Shown here: positions 1 to 11,035 of the stretch, in pieces
How the letters are laid out: every line of letters starts with the position of its first letter
Position numbering within the stretch: position 1 is the stretch's first letter
Source: Nepenthes gracilis
Taxonomy: Eukaryota > Streptophyta > Magnoliopsida > Caryophyllales > Nepenthaceae
Length of the DNA stretch: 64,000 nucleotides
Assembly: GCA_033239525.1 (NCBI GenBank)
Contig: BSYO01000005.1
Location: 25,464,519-25,528,518, forward strand
Direction: 5' to 3'
The notes under the pieces: model-generated
The model's database searches: none
The model's input: only the letters and a program-made list of their open reading frames with translations
What the model was told of the DNA's origin: nothing
Position numbers and translations under genes: made by a program

Positions 1-1170
1 GAATGGATTACTTGGACAACCCCATAACTTCTTATTACCCAAGGAAAAAAAACGCTTAGAAACAAAAATATATATTAAAAATATTTTATATTGATATATC
101 CTGTGACGATGTTAGGTAAGTTTTTAGAGTATTAAGTATTATGAAAATCCACTCCATATTCCCACAAATGCGTAATTTTCAATATCTACACATGAATTAA
201 ACCTGATTTACGCACAAGCATATTTTATCCAAATTGCTGCATGCTTGATGTGTATTTACATAGCGTACAAGTGTACTTTGCTCAAATTGTCCACACATGA
301 TGTGCGTTTGATCAATATATATTCACAGTGTACACAAATTATCTGCACCTATTGTGCGTCCAAGTGGCATAAGTGTGCCTAAGTGGCACACATGTGTTGG
401 GGTGCGGACTTCTTATTTTACCTTTTGCGCTTGATGTGTGCCTACATGACACACGTGTTTTGAGACATGACATTTCTTTTTGTTGTATATTTTTAAGCTA
501 ATTTTTTATTCTCTCTATAAATATTTTCCTCTCACAACTTAAAAGGACATTTAAAATTAATTGAAAATGGGATACTCTTCAATACTGTCCTTGAATACTT
601 ATAAATAGTATCTTTTGAGAAAACCATTCAATAATTGTTGATATCTAACGTCAATACTTGCCCATTACTCATTCCTCTATAATTCTCTCTTTATGTTCAC
701 ATCTATTCCAATTTAATAGTCTTCATCGAGACATAAAAGGCATGAAAACTGAGATCGAATGGTGTGCGGAGATTTGACAACTCATGAAATAAGATCAACG
801 AGAAGATCAGAAAGTATCCAATTCTATTACTAAAGGCAAATCTAAAGAGCTCCTTAGTAGGGGTCACAAGTTTAAAATAAATTTATAAATATTTAATGTG
901 TTTATACACTTGAGTTGTAAGTTGATTTTTTTAGTACATTACTTTTACTAACAGTAGAAACCTGGTAGATTTTACTCAATAATCGCGATTATTGAAATTT
1001 TTTTTATTATCAAAATTGTCTTGTTTATTTATACACTGTGTATATTTGTTTGATATACATCTAAATTTGAGTATATTTTACGCATATTATATATTATTAT
1101 ATAATTTACATTTATAATTTTAAAAATAGTTGAAATGTGTTAAGATTAGAGATCTCTTAGTTTTATTTAA
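1..1170 (+). mobile_element. Relic copia-type LTR (copy in block 1)
   Basis: The stretch ends directly before a primer-binding-site-like sequence (ttggtattaaagatacatcc at 1171) that matches the layout of the intact copia element at 42111 (ttggtatcggagacttatcc). The gag relic follows at the same distance. Short GTGCGT/GTGTGC-type words recur at 190-460, in the place where the intact element has its GC-rich U3. Ends are decayed and no target duplication can be seen. The same relic sits at 20655-21831, so it was inserted before the block was duplicated. Confidence 0.55.
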
Positions 1171-1690
1171 TTGGTATTAAAGATACATCCCGATTCATAA
1201 TCCTAATCTAAATGCACATTTATAAATCCCTATCAATTCCTCCCTACTTTAATGAGAGTAACTATACTTATTGAAAGGTTCACATGAGAACCTTCCTAAA
1301 ATTTAAGGATGAACAGGTATGGAAAGTACACAATCTGAGTGGACACCACCTAACAGCACTACGAGTGATGAACCTATCATTATGGACAAAGAGGAACTCA
1401 ATACTTATAATTGGAATACTAAGGAGTTGTATGCTATTTTTATAACTATATTTCATGAGAAATTTAAACATATATTGATATATGAGATATTTAAAGATAC
1501 TTGGGACATTCATCAAATCATTCATGAAGGAACAAAATTTGCAAAAAACTCAAAAATTGTAAATACTTACTATGAGATTTGAGAAAATTAAAATGAACGA
1601 TGATTAAACTTTTGATGAGTTTTAAGCAAAACTCAATTGTTTGTGTTATTATTAAACTAAATTAAAATTATATATATTTTTTCTTTGTAA
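1171..1690 (+). pseudogene. Relic copia gag, N-terminal part
   Basis: The reading frame at 1319-1582 matches the gag of the element at 42154: shared segments include EWTPPNS, KEELNTYNW (KEELDACNW there), and WDIHQIIHEGTKFAKNSK (ILEITHEGTKLVKNSK there). The opening 'gagagtaactatacttattg' matches the start of that gag, shifted out of frame. Stops and frameshifts end it after about 130 codons, and no zinc knuckle or pol follows. Gag would package element RNA; this copy cannot. The copy at 21962 carries an additional short deletion after 22175. Confidence 0.7.
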
Positions 1691-1879
1691 AGCAAAATAG
1701 CTTAATTTTTTCCAATATTAATATAATTTGTAGCAAATTAAATTAATAACATAATCTACTAATAAGCTAACAATCTTGAAGCTAACAATAAACTTATTCC
1801 ACTCTCTCAATTATCATACAACTCATATAATTAAAAAAAATCATATTTTCCTATAATATTTATATATTTTGATATATTC

Positions 1880-2700
1880 TATATATTTCTGGGCAGGCCA
1901 AATTAGACCAGACAAATGGTCAATTCCACAGATTAATAAATATTGAAGAGACTCACATTGGTAGTGGTAAGGGCTCCTGGGGATCCTGTGTCGTGTACGA
2001 GAGAAGCAGGCCCCTATTCCACATGTTCGAACAGTTGAATTTCACCATTGGCCGAATTCGACTGTCCGATTTCATTTAAATTATAAAAAAATAAATTATA
2101 ATAAATTCGGATGGTTAGATTCGACCGAGCATGGAATCCAACCACCCGAACAAGGAAAGCTAAGACCTGCTTATCCTATACGCAAAGTAGGATCCCCATT
2201 CCTGATGAATATAGCGGTTGTAAATTTTTGCAAAGGGAATTATTTGGTTATACTTTTAGTTATCTGTTAAATATTTTCAAATAATATGATATACATTCAT
2301 TTATTTTTATTTTTATGTGGACTTGTTTTTGTGGATTTATGAATAAAATTCTACATTGTCGATAATATTTTAAAAGTAATTAAAATATATCCTCCTAACG
2401 CTAATCTTATACAAATAACCAATTTATATCCCACACTTAAGAAAATTCCTTGATTATAAAACTTGTCGTCAATGAGATATTATGAAAATAACCTGTTTTA
2501 ATATTTTGATTTTGTAAAGAAACCAAATGTCTTGTAGTGCAATTGTCGAAAAATTCATATGTTGAAGTGTTCTCTTTGTTGCCTCTTTTATTTTGGAAGT
2601 GTTAACGGCTAATGGGCAAATTCTAACGAGAGATTGGTTAGAAGTCCTGCATAGAGATAATAAATTGGTTGTATTAACCCAATTCATGAACCATGCCAGG
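1880..2700 (+). repeat. Segment homologous to DNA upstream of CRK copies B and C
   Basis: Apart from the MITE, this stretch matches 32550-33010 and 50280-50770, about 1 kb upstream of the CRK first exons (shared words include gaataaaattctacattgtc and aaccaaatgtcttgta). It suggests that block 1 once carried a CRK 5' region. No DUF26 exon follows here; similarity ends near 2590. Confidence 0.6.
1971..2203. mobile_element. MITE with long imperfect terminal inverted repeats, copy 1
   Basis: The left end (GGGGATCCTGTG, then GTGTA, then AAGCAGG) is the inverse of the right end (CCTGCTT, then TACGC, then AGGATCCCC). Inner arms also pair (ATTCCACATG with CATGGAAT). The centre is a short AT-rich stretch. 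The homologous DNA upstream of CRK copies B and C (near 32635 and 50385) lacks this segment, which supports an insertion. No clean target duplication is visible, so the superfamily is not assigned. Confidence 0.6.
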
Positions 2701-5700
2701 CTACGTCTTCATGGCCTGCATGCCTTGCTAGCATGACCCATATACATATATAACAGTTTCATGATAGGTTGCACAAGTAATATGTGTTGAACTTGTGATA
2801 CTTAATTCCTAATTTATCCTTTATGACATCAACAACTAAGTAATTGGCTGATTTATCAATAATAACTATGTTTAGATGAATTATTCAGTAATATAGGAAG
2901 ACAGCTTGTACCTCACCTGCACTTGTGTGGTGTTTGGGCATAATTAGCAACGTAGGTATCATTCGTACATAACTAATAGTAAAGGTGGCACTCGCGTGTG
3001 GCTTAGAGAGTGCTTATATGTGTATGTGTTTTGTCCTCACACTTGATGGATCCATGATTGATATTTGTGTGTTACTCTGAATATTTATAGATTTTTTATT
3101 AATTTTTTATTTATTTTTATTATGGATTTGAGAAAGGAGAAAGAAAGACAGGAAAAGAATAAAAAAAAAGGAGAAAGGATAAAGGTGATCTTAAAGCTAA
3201 ATTGTGCGAGATTTTAATATTAGTCAAATTAAGACAAGTATATTTAACTCTCATCTTGTGATTTTTATCAAGGAACCTCTTGTATTTGCCCATGATAACA
3301 AAATCGAACACCTTCCGATTTTTACGTCAATCTTTTCATACGAACCACTTGAATTGCCATACACCATTGGAATCCCTTTTCCAAGCCACTAACGTCGCCA
3401 ATGAAGGTAAATAGGTAGAAAGAAGTGCAAGGGGTAAAGTAAAAATGGTGAGAAAAACCTTATAAGAGAGTACAAGTGTAGAGTTTTAATTTTTTCAAAT
3501 GGAGCAATATTGAAGTATGAAGGATTGAAATTTACTTTGAAAATGGCCATCAAAAACTCAAGCAAAAAGTCTAGAGAAGTGAAATAAGACAGCAATATAT
3601 AGGGAGGCTTAAAAACTTATGTAAAAAATATAACCGTTGGTGAAATATGTGTCTCGGTGCTTAGGCCCGACTCAAGTGCACGGCGGGTGCGCTTAGGGAT
3701 TCTTGAGATACCTCTCAAGTGCTCGAGCGAGGATCGAGGGAGTTTCAAGCGCGGGTCTACTAGTTTTAGTGCTCTAGCATGGGCAGGTGAGCATCAGATA
3801 TATGCTTACTGGAAACAGGACTCAAGCGCGAATCGGGTAAGTAGCGGGCATCATGGTGCTAGAAACGAGACTCGAGCTCACGCAGGCATGCAATAACTGA
3901 AGGTCATTGGGAAAGGACAACAACTGATATATGTTGATATAGATCTTCAGACTAATACAAACAAAATACGATCACGAAATATGTCAATACATAAATGGTC
4001 CTAACAAGATTAACTCCAGTCACTTATAAGTATGTCACGAGCTCTCTAGTTAAAAAGTTAGTGAAAATTAAAATAATCGTGAGCCAATTATATAATAAAC
4101 TATATAATTTTTATAATTTAAACATATATGTATATCAAAACATGCAAAATCAAATGTGATCAAATTAGATGCAATGATATATAAACTTAATAATATATTA
4201 TACATAATTTTGAGGCTATAATCAAATTATTTTTCTTTAAACTATGTATAACCTAATTATACTTAAAATATGTGAAACTTATGGATTAAATATCAGTGAT
4301 AGCTTTATCAACAAATGTGTAAATAATTGAAACTCAGGTTGTGTATATTTTTATATAGTCAAAAATCATACACTACTATTTAAAATTTACAGATAGGTTA
4401 CTATACATATAACCCTATAAATGAAGTTAAATGTTACTTTACTCATGGTTGATTAGTTTGAATATAAATTTTTGTTATAATATATTAAAACATGTTACAA
4501 TATATCATTGTCAATTTTTAAAAATAGTCTGTATATAATCAACTGGAGAAATATATGTAAAAATAAATAATTTTGTATATTTTCTATATTGGAGAAAATA
4601 TTATTATATTTCAATTTATGTAGAGTTTTTTTAATTTTTAAAATAATTGACATGTAGCACATAATAATTTTTATCAGAATTTGAACATATAATTTTAAAA
4701 CATGTAAAAATTATTATTTGCAGAAATTTAAAAACATTATTATAGTTAGTGTAATTTTATCATTTTTGTCAATTATAAAGCATGAATAAGTAATTAAGTA
4801 TTAATTCAACGTATACAAGATATATACTTAACGATCTAAGACATGCAAAAATTTATATATAAAAATTAAGAATATATAAGAGTATTTAAACATAATTTTA
4901 GAACATATTTGAGTATTATTATAGAAAATTAAATTAAAAATATAATATACATAATATAAGGTTATAAATTTCAGAAAAATTTTATAAATGAGAAAGAAAG
5001 TACATGCATTAAGGTATAAATATTTTATATGTAAATATCTATAGCAATAACAAAAAGAGCGAATTAGAGGTACTTGTATTACACTTAAAATCACTAAAAA
5101 TTTATTTAGATTTACTTGGATTCTTCTTTTCTAAATTTTTCTCTTCTTCTCGCACTTCTTCTCTTCCCTTTCTCTCACTTCTCCACAAATTCAAACAAAA
5201 ATAATTAAAAATTGGTTGGATGGGTCTTATATAAAAAATTGGCACATACATGCCTGTTAGACGTGTATCAAATGTTGAGACAAAAATTATATAATGTAGG
5301 GAGGTTCATCAAGCATGCATTCGGCACATGTATTCTGTTACGAATATAAACGTGCGTCTTTTAGGTGTAATTTGTACATCACCAATCTGTTTAAAATGTA
5401 CACGAGCGCTCCAAATGTGTCATTTAGGCATGCCTTTTCTACCTAAAATGTACATATGTGTGTGTAAGGCGCTACTCGGACGCCACTCAGTCTGATGTAA
5501 TTTTGTCAGAATATTAATTTTTATCAAAATTTTTATTTGATTTTGATATTTTTCTTATTTTGATTCAACTAATTATGATTAAAATTATAATTTAAAATTC
5601 GTACATTACGGTTATGTAGAGTCGACGGAGTATATTTGGATATATCTAAATATATTAATTTAAGTCATTATCTAATATTTATAGATTTAAAAAGTAACGT

Positions 5701-6430
5701 TTGACTCCATATGTAGGAAATAATACATAAAGTACTCACCCGTAGGTATTGAATAGTGGAGTACGGCCCGAAATATAGGGAAACAGTTGTAGCTCTACTT
5801 TTGATATTTGACACTAGTCGGTGACGTTATCAATGATATTTGATTCTTATGTTTTTATCATTATATCATATTTTTTAGCATTTCTACGTTTAATTTTGCA
5901 TATTATTTTGGATTTGTCTAATACTTTTTGGTGTAGGAGTACATCCCTATATTTAATTAAGTATATTTGACATTATTTATTATACATGTTTGTGTAGGGG
6001 ATGTTCATAACTATTGCACTACTTGCAATTTGACTAGTTGCCAAGTGCAATGAATCTGAGTTTTTATTTAGAGCAATGAAATATTAATGAGTATATATTT
6101 TTTATACTCGCTTCAATGGTATTGGTTCTTTTAGCTTCACAAACAAGTATCGTTTGTCTACTTATGCATTCAATGTCAGTGATCCTATAGTAGGTGAAAA
6201 TTGAATTGAGTTAATACTAAAAATAATTAAAATATGCATACTATTTAAAGATTTATTAAGCACAAAATATCGATTATGATATTTAACAATTTTAAATAGC
6301 TATAACAAAGATAAATTTAGAAATAGCAACGTAAATGATATCTGAATAAGTGAATATTTATCTAGAATTTTAATGGGGCACAGCCCCACCAAATCGCATC
6401 TAATATCATGCTGGCCCGAGTCCCCAAAGA
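2701..6430. other. AT-rich non-coding stretch of block 1
   Basis: No gene is supported. A GC-richer patch at 3655-3900 carries CTCGAG/CTCAAG words like those in the copia U3 at 41160; its open frame is not preserved in copy 2. The rest is AT-rich intergenic DNA with a pyrimidine-rich stretch at 5120-5190. Confidence 0.6.
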
Positions 6431-6448
6431 AGTGAAGCCATCCTAGAC

Positions 6449-6799
6449 ATGACTTCTAACGAGCGGCCATGATTTAGTGCCACATTGACCCGACCAGGCC
6501 CGATTATCACCCACAGCACCCAGCAACCAGATCCATGGTTAAGAAGCCATTGTTGCAGCGAGGACTGGGCCAACCTGGGTTGGGGGGTAGTGTGGTTGAG
6601 TTATTTCCTTTCCGAAGAACTTAGAAACGTGTTCGTCAAAATCCGTGATCAAGACCGGCGAAGGAGGCGTTCTCCCTGGCGTACGAGACACTCACTCACT
6701 CACTCTTTCTTTTCAACACGGAAAGAGGAATGGAAATGGAAAGTTGCACCGGTAAACTTCCAGGAAATTGCTGGCTTCATCCTCAACAACTCCAGTTGA
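6449..6799 (+). CDS. Conserved ORF of unknown function in GC-rich island, copy 1
   Basis: The frame starts at ATG 6449, meets TGA at 6470 and then stays open to TGA 6797 (about 104 codons after the early stop). I do not recognise the protein. Visible features are a WLRSHCCSEDWANLGW segment, SYFLSEELRNVFVKIRDQD, then an Arg-rich run and a Trp/Lys-rich segment; there is no signal peptide or membrane segment. Against the copy at 28198, five substitutions fall in the 105 shared codons before the stop: four are synonymous and one changes His to Gln. The only indel is 12 bp, in frame. The early TGA is CAA in copy 2. It may be a decaying small gene, one exon of a larger one, or a conserved promoter. 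Confidence 0.35.
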
Positions 6800-6879
6800 T
6801 CACAATTTTTGATTTGGAGATTCTCATTGACCATCAGAAATAAAATTGTTCGACAATCCAACATGTAATAATTGTTTTA

Positions 6880-7560
6880 CCAATGTAGTTGTTGGTACAT
6901 ATTAAGTATTTGTAAAAAGTTGCCTCTATGTTCATTATATATATATATATATATATAATATTAGTTCATCATATTGTACCTTTGGGATTGAAGAGGACAA
7001 GAGAGAATCAATAACCGCATATTTTTAGGATATTGAATATAAAGCTAGTATTGTGCACATCTGACATTTTCCTAATCATTAATATAAGATCCTTGTATAT
7101 TTGGTCACCCTTTTTATTGATTTCATATCTTCCATTAGAAAGAGATGTTTAAATGACAAATATTATTTAAAAGAGAACCAATAAAAAATTTTACTTGCAA
7201 TGGATGCATGGCTCAAGAATATGCATTACATGGGCTCTTTTTTATTAAATTAGAATCATTCATTTAAAAATAAATTGTTATAAGAGATGAAACTCTTTCG
7301 AATTCAATCGAACCTAGATAACAATCTTCTCAACCATACTGTAAATATAATCAACCAATATCTCTAAGTATATTACAATAATGTATCACTTTTGCAGCAC
7401 CAAAAATAAATAGTTACAGGCAATAAAATTTTAAATATATATAGTACAAGTATAATATAGGTTATTAAACTATCAGATGAATATAGATTTCTTTAAATTA
7501 ATTAGCATTGGGATTGCATACCTTTCGAACCTAAGGGATTTGGTGACAAGATCAGGACAC
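6880..7560. other. Spacer with (AT)n microsatellite
   Basis: AT-rich intergenic DNA. A TA microsatellite lies at about 6935-6958. Apart from the small kinase fossil at 7205-7258, no gene is supported. Confidence 0.6.
7205..7258 (+). pseudogene. Possible CRK kinase exon fossil
   Basis: One frame from 7208 reads MAQEYALHGLFFIKLES, close to the kinase subdomain VIII motif seen in copy A ([15 protein letters not shown], 17065-17110). Only about 17 codons are recognisable and no flanking kinase exons can be found, so this is a fragment at most. Chance similarity is possible, but the position inside a CRK cluster makes a relic plausible. Confidence 0.35.
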
Positions 7561-8565
7561 TACTCCAAATATAACCGACCCCTAAAAGTCTCAGGCTCAA
7601 GGAAATTTCCATGTCATATTGGTATTTTCCATCGTTATACCAACCCCCATTATCCATTGGATGACAAAGTCAAGTCTTCCAAATGTGAATCTCATGGTGG
7701 TTGGAATGATACATTATCACTACCAGGTAGGCAATGACCAGAGGATATTTGTCCGTTAGTTGAAAGAGTGCATGACTTGATAGAGAACCCCGTCTATTAC
7801 GCTGTAAATGTGAACCCTAGACTGGACTAGCAGCAACAATCAGCGCAGAGTGTATCGGTCGGTGACCGGCAGATATTTATCCTCAACCCTCACCTACGTG
7901 GCTGTCAATCGCAAGGACTTTCTTACCCTGCCTGTTGATTCAATCCTTCATTTCATTTGTAGGAGTGGAAAGGCCCCACGGGAAAGGCACAGCGGCTGTT
8001 ATGGGCCGATTTTTTTTTTTTTTGTTTTATAATTATTAATTTTAGTATTTTGTTTTACTGTTTTGAATTTTTCATATTCTGTTGAATTGTTACTCTACGG
8101 TTGACTTATGCTGTTTAGCCCTATGTGATGCAGTTGGCCTTTTACAGTATATGTATTGTTCAATGTAAAAGGAAATGAAAAAAAAAAAAAAAAACCAAGA
8201 TATTTGCTCTCCCTCTCTCTAATTTTCTCTCTGGCTCTCTCCTCTCTCTCTCGCCCTTTCTGTCTTCTCAGTCTTTCTCAAGTTCCCCACTCCCTTTCCT
8301 CATTTTCCCTCTCTGCTTTCCTTCTCTCTTCCTCTGTCACTTCTGTGCTCCTCTATGCATATCTGCCCTTAGCATCTTAGCCTTCTTTCTGTATCTCGGC
8401 CCTCTCTTTTCCACATCGGCCGTTTTCACTTCAGCCCCTAGCTCCTGTTTCCCTATTTTCCCTCTATTTCCTTCCTTTGCTGAACTCCTCATCCCGTATT
8501 CTTTTCTGATTTCAGCTGTTGTCATCGTTCGCAGGTGCCGACGCCGATCGTGCACACATCTTTGG
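7560..8565 (+). mobile_element. LTR-like leader of a gypsy-type element
   Basis: A long CT-rich leader (8190-8460) leads to 'tttggtgctctcattgaga' at 8561, a typical junction between plant gypsy LTR and leader just before gag. A poly-A run lies at 8170-8192. The left LTR end is not identified and there is no second LTR, so this is a truncated 5' end. The open frame at 7477-7737 was not recognised. Confidence 0.4.
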
Positions 8566-8592
8566 TGCTCTCATTGAGATAAGGTGAAAGAC

Positions 8593-9189
8593 ATGGCACT
8601 GACTGAAGAACAAGCAATCGACGCACTTAAAGCATCTATTGCCGAGCTTACCAATGCGATGAAGGACTTTCGGCAGGTTACCAATAGCCTCGTCACAAAC
8701 ACTTCATCCATGGTTTCCACCACGACTCAAATCCAGCATTCAATGGCTGAAATCCATCAATCACTCACTAGAATCAAACAACAAACTATTTCATGGCTGC
8801 CGACCCCTTCACCATTAGCAGCTTCTCCATATGTTGTTGTTCAACTTCCACCACTGCTTCTACAACCGCAATCGCAAACTCCAACCCAAGGTTTACCCAG
8901 CAAGTTACCATCACCACCAGGTGCTACAATTGCTCTTCATCTTTACCTTCCCCAACCTGAAATTCCTTCATTTGCGGCATCCGTACAACCACAAGCAACT
9001 CAAATCATTACTTCCGTTCCTTTTCCAATTGACAGAACCGATGATGCTGGATGCACGCATCTCCACCGTCGGCCACTATCCAAACATCCAATACACACCT
9101 TTGAGGTACCACCGAGATCTCTTTCTTCCTCCATTTTCCTCCAAAATGTCATGCTAAAATGGCGACTTATCATGAATCCTCATTATTAA
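8593..9189 (+). pseudogene. N-terminal gag fragment of a gypsy-type retrotransposon
   Basis: The frame opens at ATG 8593, about 30 bases after the PBS-like stretch, and runs about 198 codons. Residues 1-65 are helical and polar (EEQAIDALKASIAELTNAMK and similar), as in gypsy gag N-termini. A Pro/Gln-rich linker follows. The sequence then leaves the family and stops; matrix, capsid and zinc-knuckle parts are absent. The element is cut off near 9190-9300, where other LTR-like DNA begins. Confidence 0.45.
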
Positions 9190-9306
9190 TGTCTGTGTCG
9201 TTACTTGGAACCACCGGTATTATAAAATTGGGAGAGGAACCACTTACCCAGTCACCCACTAAAGCCAACTCGGTTTTGCCTAAATACCCCTCTCCTCTAA
9301 CCCTAC

Positions 9307-11030
9307 TGTGACGTCTCATATTTTCTATCGAAAATCCGACAGAGTTTTAACTGTAATACAGATGTCGGTCAAATACAAAACCTGAAAATATTTTGTATAA
9401 CAATTACAATCTGTAAAAACATCCCAATCAGGGACCCAAAAATAATCCACAAAATCTATTACAACACATCCATCAACAACACACATGATCCAAACGCCAT
9501 AAAATTTCATGTGGCACCAACGTCAAAACTCCGGTATGACATTGACTCAGAACAAATGCCAGTAGGTATTCAAAACTAACCATAAGTACCTGCGAAAGCA
9601 TATATATTCAACAATACAGCGAAAAATATACTATGGACATTCTTTAGTATCAACATCATCATATGCAAACATCTATAAACAAAATTTGTCAGAAATACAA
9701 AATATTCTATTAGAAATCTCAATGCCGCAAAACTAAATGCATAGGGTCATCTTTAACGTCTTCAAGCCTAGTCGACTCAAATCTTCTACCATATCTCAAC
9801 GAGTGTAACTCATATCATCTAGAGGGAGAAAAACAGTCAGGATGAGTTAAAAACTCAATAAGGCATATAAAAATATTGAGGAACATACATGTTCATATTC
9901 AAAACATAACGATGTATTGAAAGACACACAATTTCAAGTTCAAAACATAATAATGCATATACGAAGGACAGTGATGCATATGAGACTATAATTCATGATT
10001 CAATAAGGAATGCTTTCATAATTCGTTTCATATTTCTTTGGTTCATTCTTTTATCTTATCTTAGTTATTAATTTATACTGAAGATTTATTTCATTTGAGA
10101 GTTAAGATCAATAGGCCTCATTGACAAATGAGTAGTTGATCGTGGTCCAGATTGTGTGCACCTACACAATTGAAAGTCTAATCTCCCCCTATTTTAGACC
10201 TAGAGGCAGGCCATCTACATACCAATCCCTATAGACGGGGTCGTCTATCGCCCAGCGGCTCCAAACAAACCATGACATCCCACTATAACATACTAAGGCA
10301 TATCAAAAATACCACCCGCTATAAAACACAGCCAGGATATACGGTCAAAGTAATCCTCGAGTTTTCACTGTAATATTTTGACATGTCTAAATTTGTTATC
10401 TATAACTCTCGGCCTGAATTCTTGTTCATTAAGGAATTCTGTTCTCAAGCACACAATATCCATCGTTCCCACTCTGCTGAAGAACGTTTAAAAAATCAAC
10501 TAGTCTAAAAGTCTATCTCTCGATTACAGAATTCCCTCCATCATCGAATTTCCTTTCTTATTTCCATAGCTGTATTCAGATACAAATTTTCATATTTTTG
10601 TGAGCATGGGTCCTCATGCGATTATAGTTCATGCATGATTTTTCTTTGGAGCTTAACATTTTGATACAGATTTTCATATTTCTTGTGAGCTTGATTCCTC
10701 ACATGTTCTTGATTCCATACATAATTTTCTTTGGCACTTAGAAAAATTTAGAAATTCTATTTAATATTATGCCAGACAGAATTCTTAAAACTTTCGATCG
10801 ATACTTCATCACAATTGATTCGTAACATGATTTTCGAAATATTTCGGATTAATATGTTCATGATGCGTGTATGATTTATCATAAAGTTTGAAATATATAG
10901 GAAATTCTTACTACTACAAGCCGAAAGTAACTTTAGATTGTCCGGATATCGAATACCTTTTCAAAGCATGCAACATAATTTTTTGAGCATTTACTATATG
11001 ATACATTTAACGTATATGCGATTAAATACA
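9307..11030 (+). mobile_element. LTR-like sequence, probably of a chromovirus-type gypsy element
   Basis: It begins TGTGACGTCTCATATTTTCT followed by 'tcgaaaatccgacagag', which resembles the start of plant Tekay/Del-type LTRs. The 3' end is not clear and no coding domain follows before the copia relic at 11036. It may be a truncated or solo LTR interrupted by the copia insertion. No gene is seen in this stretch. Confidence 0.4.
10572..10740. repeat. Imperfect tandem duplication, about 88 bp x 2
   Basis: The segment from 'gatacaaattttcatatttt' (10575) recurs from 'gatacagattttcatatttc' (10663). Both continue with 'gtgagc', a 'cctca' word and 'tttctttgg.gctta'-like ends. It lies inside the LTR-like region. 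Confidence 0.55.
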
Positions 11031-11035
11031 TTTAC

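Larger units (their letters stand above)
1..6880. repeat. Segmental duplication, copy 1 (left edge at or beyond window start)
   Basis: This block aligns by eye along its length with 20655-28633; both begin with the same text (gaatggattacttggacaac). Ordinary parts differ at roughly 4-6% of bases and the stretch 5.5-6.4 kb at about 10%. It holds a relic LTR plus gag, a MITE, a segment like the DNA upstream of the CRK ectodomain exons, and a conserved ORF island. Alignment is lost near 6876, where copy 2 is interrupted by an LTR-like insertion. The true left boundary is unknown because the window starts there. Confidence 0.9.

Noticed and set aside
3657..3896. 79-codon open frame, with a 107-codon partner at 25383 in block 2
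   Set aside because: The two copies differ at many replacement positions with no synonymous bias, and the patch looks like decayed LTR-type DNA with CTCGAG words.
7477..7737. 86-codon frame containing SKCESHGGWNDTL, faintly like the HCGWNS motif of plant glycosyltransferases
   Set aside because: Only a few residues match, the rest of the family signature is absent and the region borders LTR-like DNA.
8156..8380. Leu/Ser-rich 74-codon frame
   Set aside because: Produced by the CT-rich leader before the gypsy gag; low-complexity composition only.
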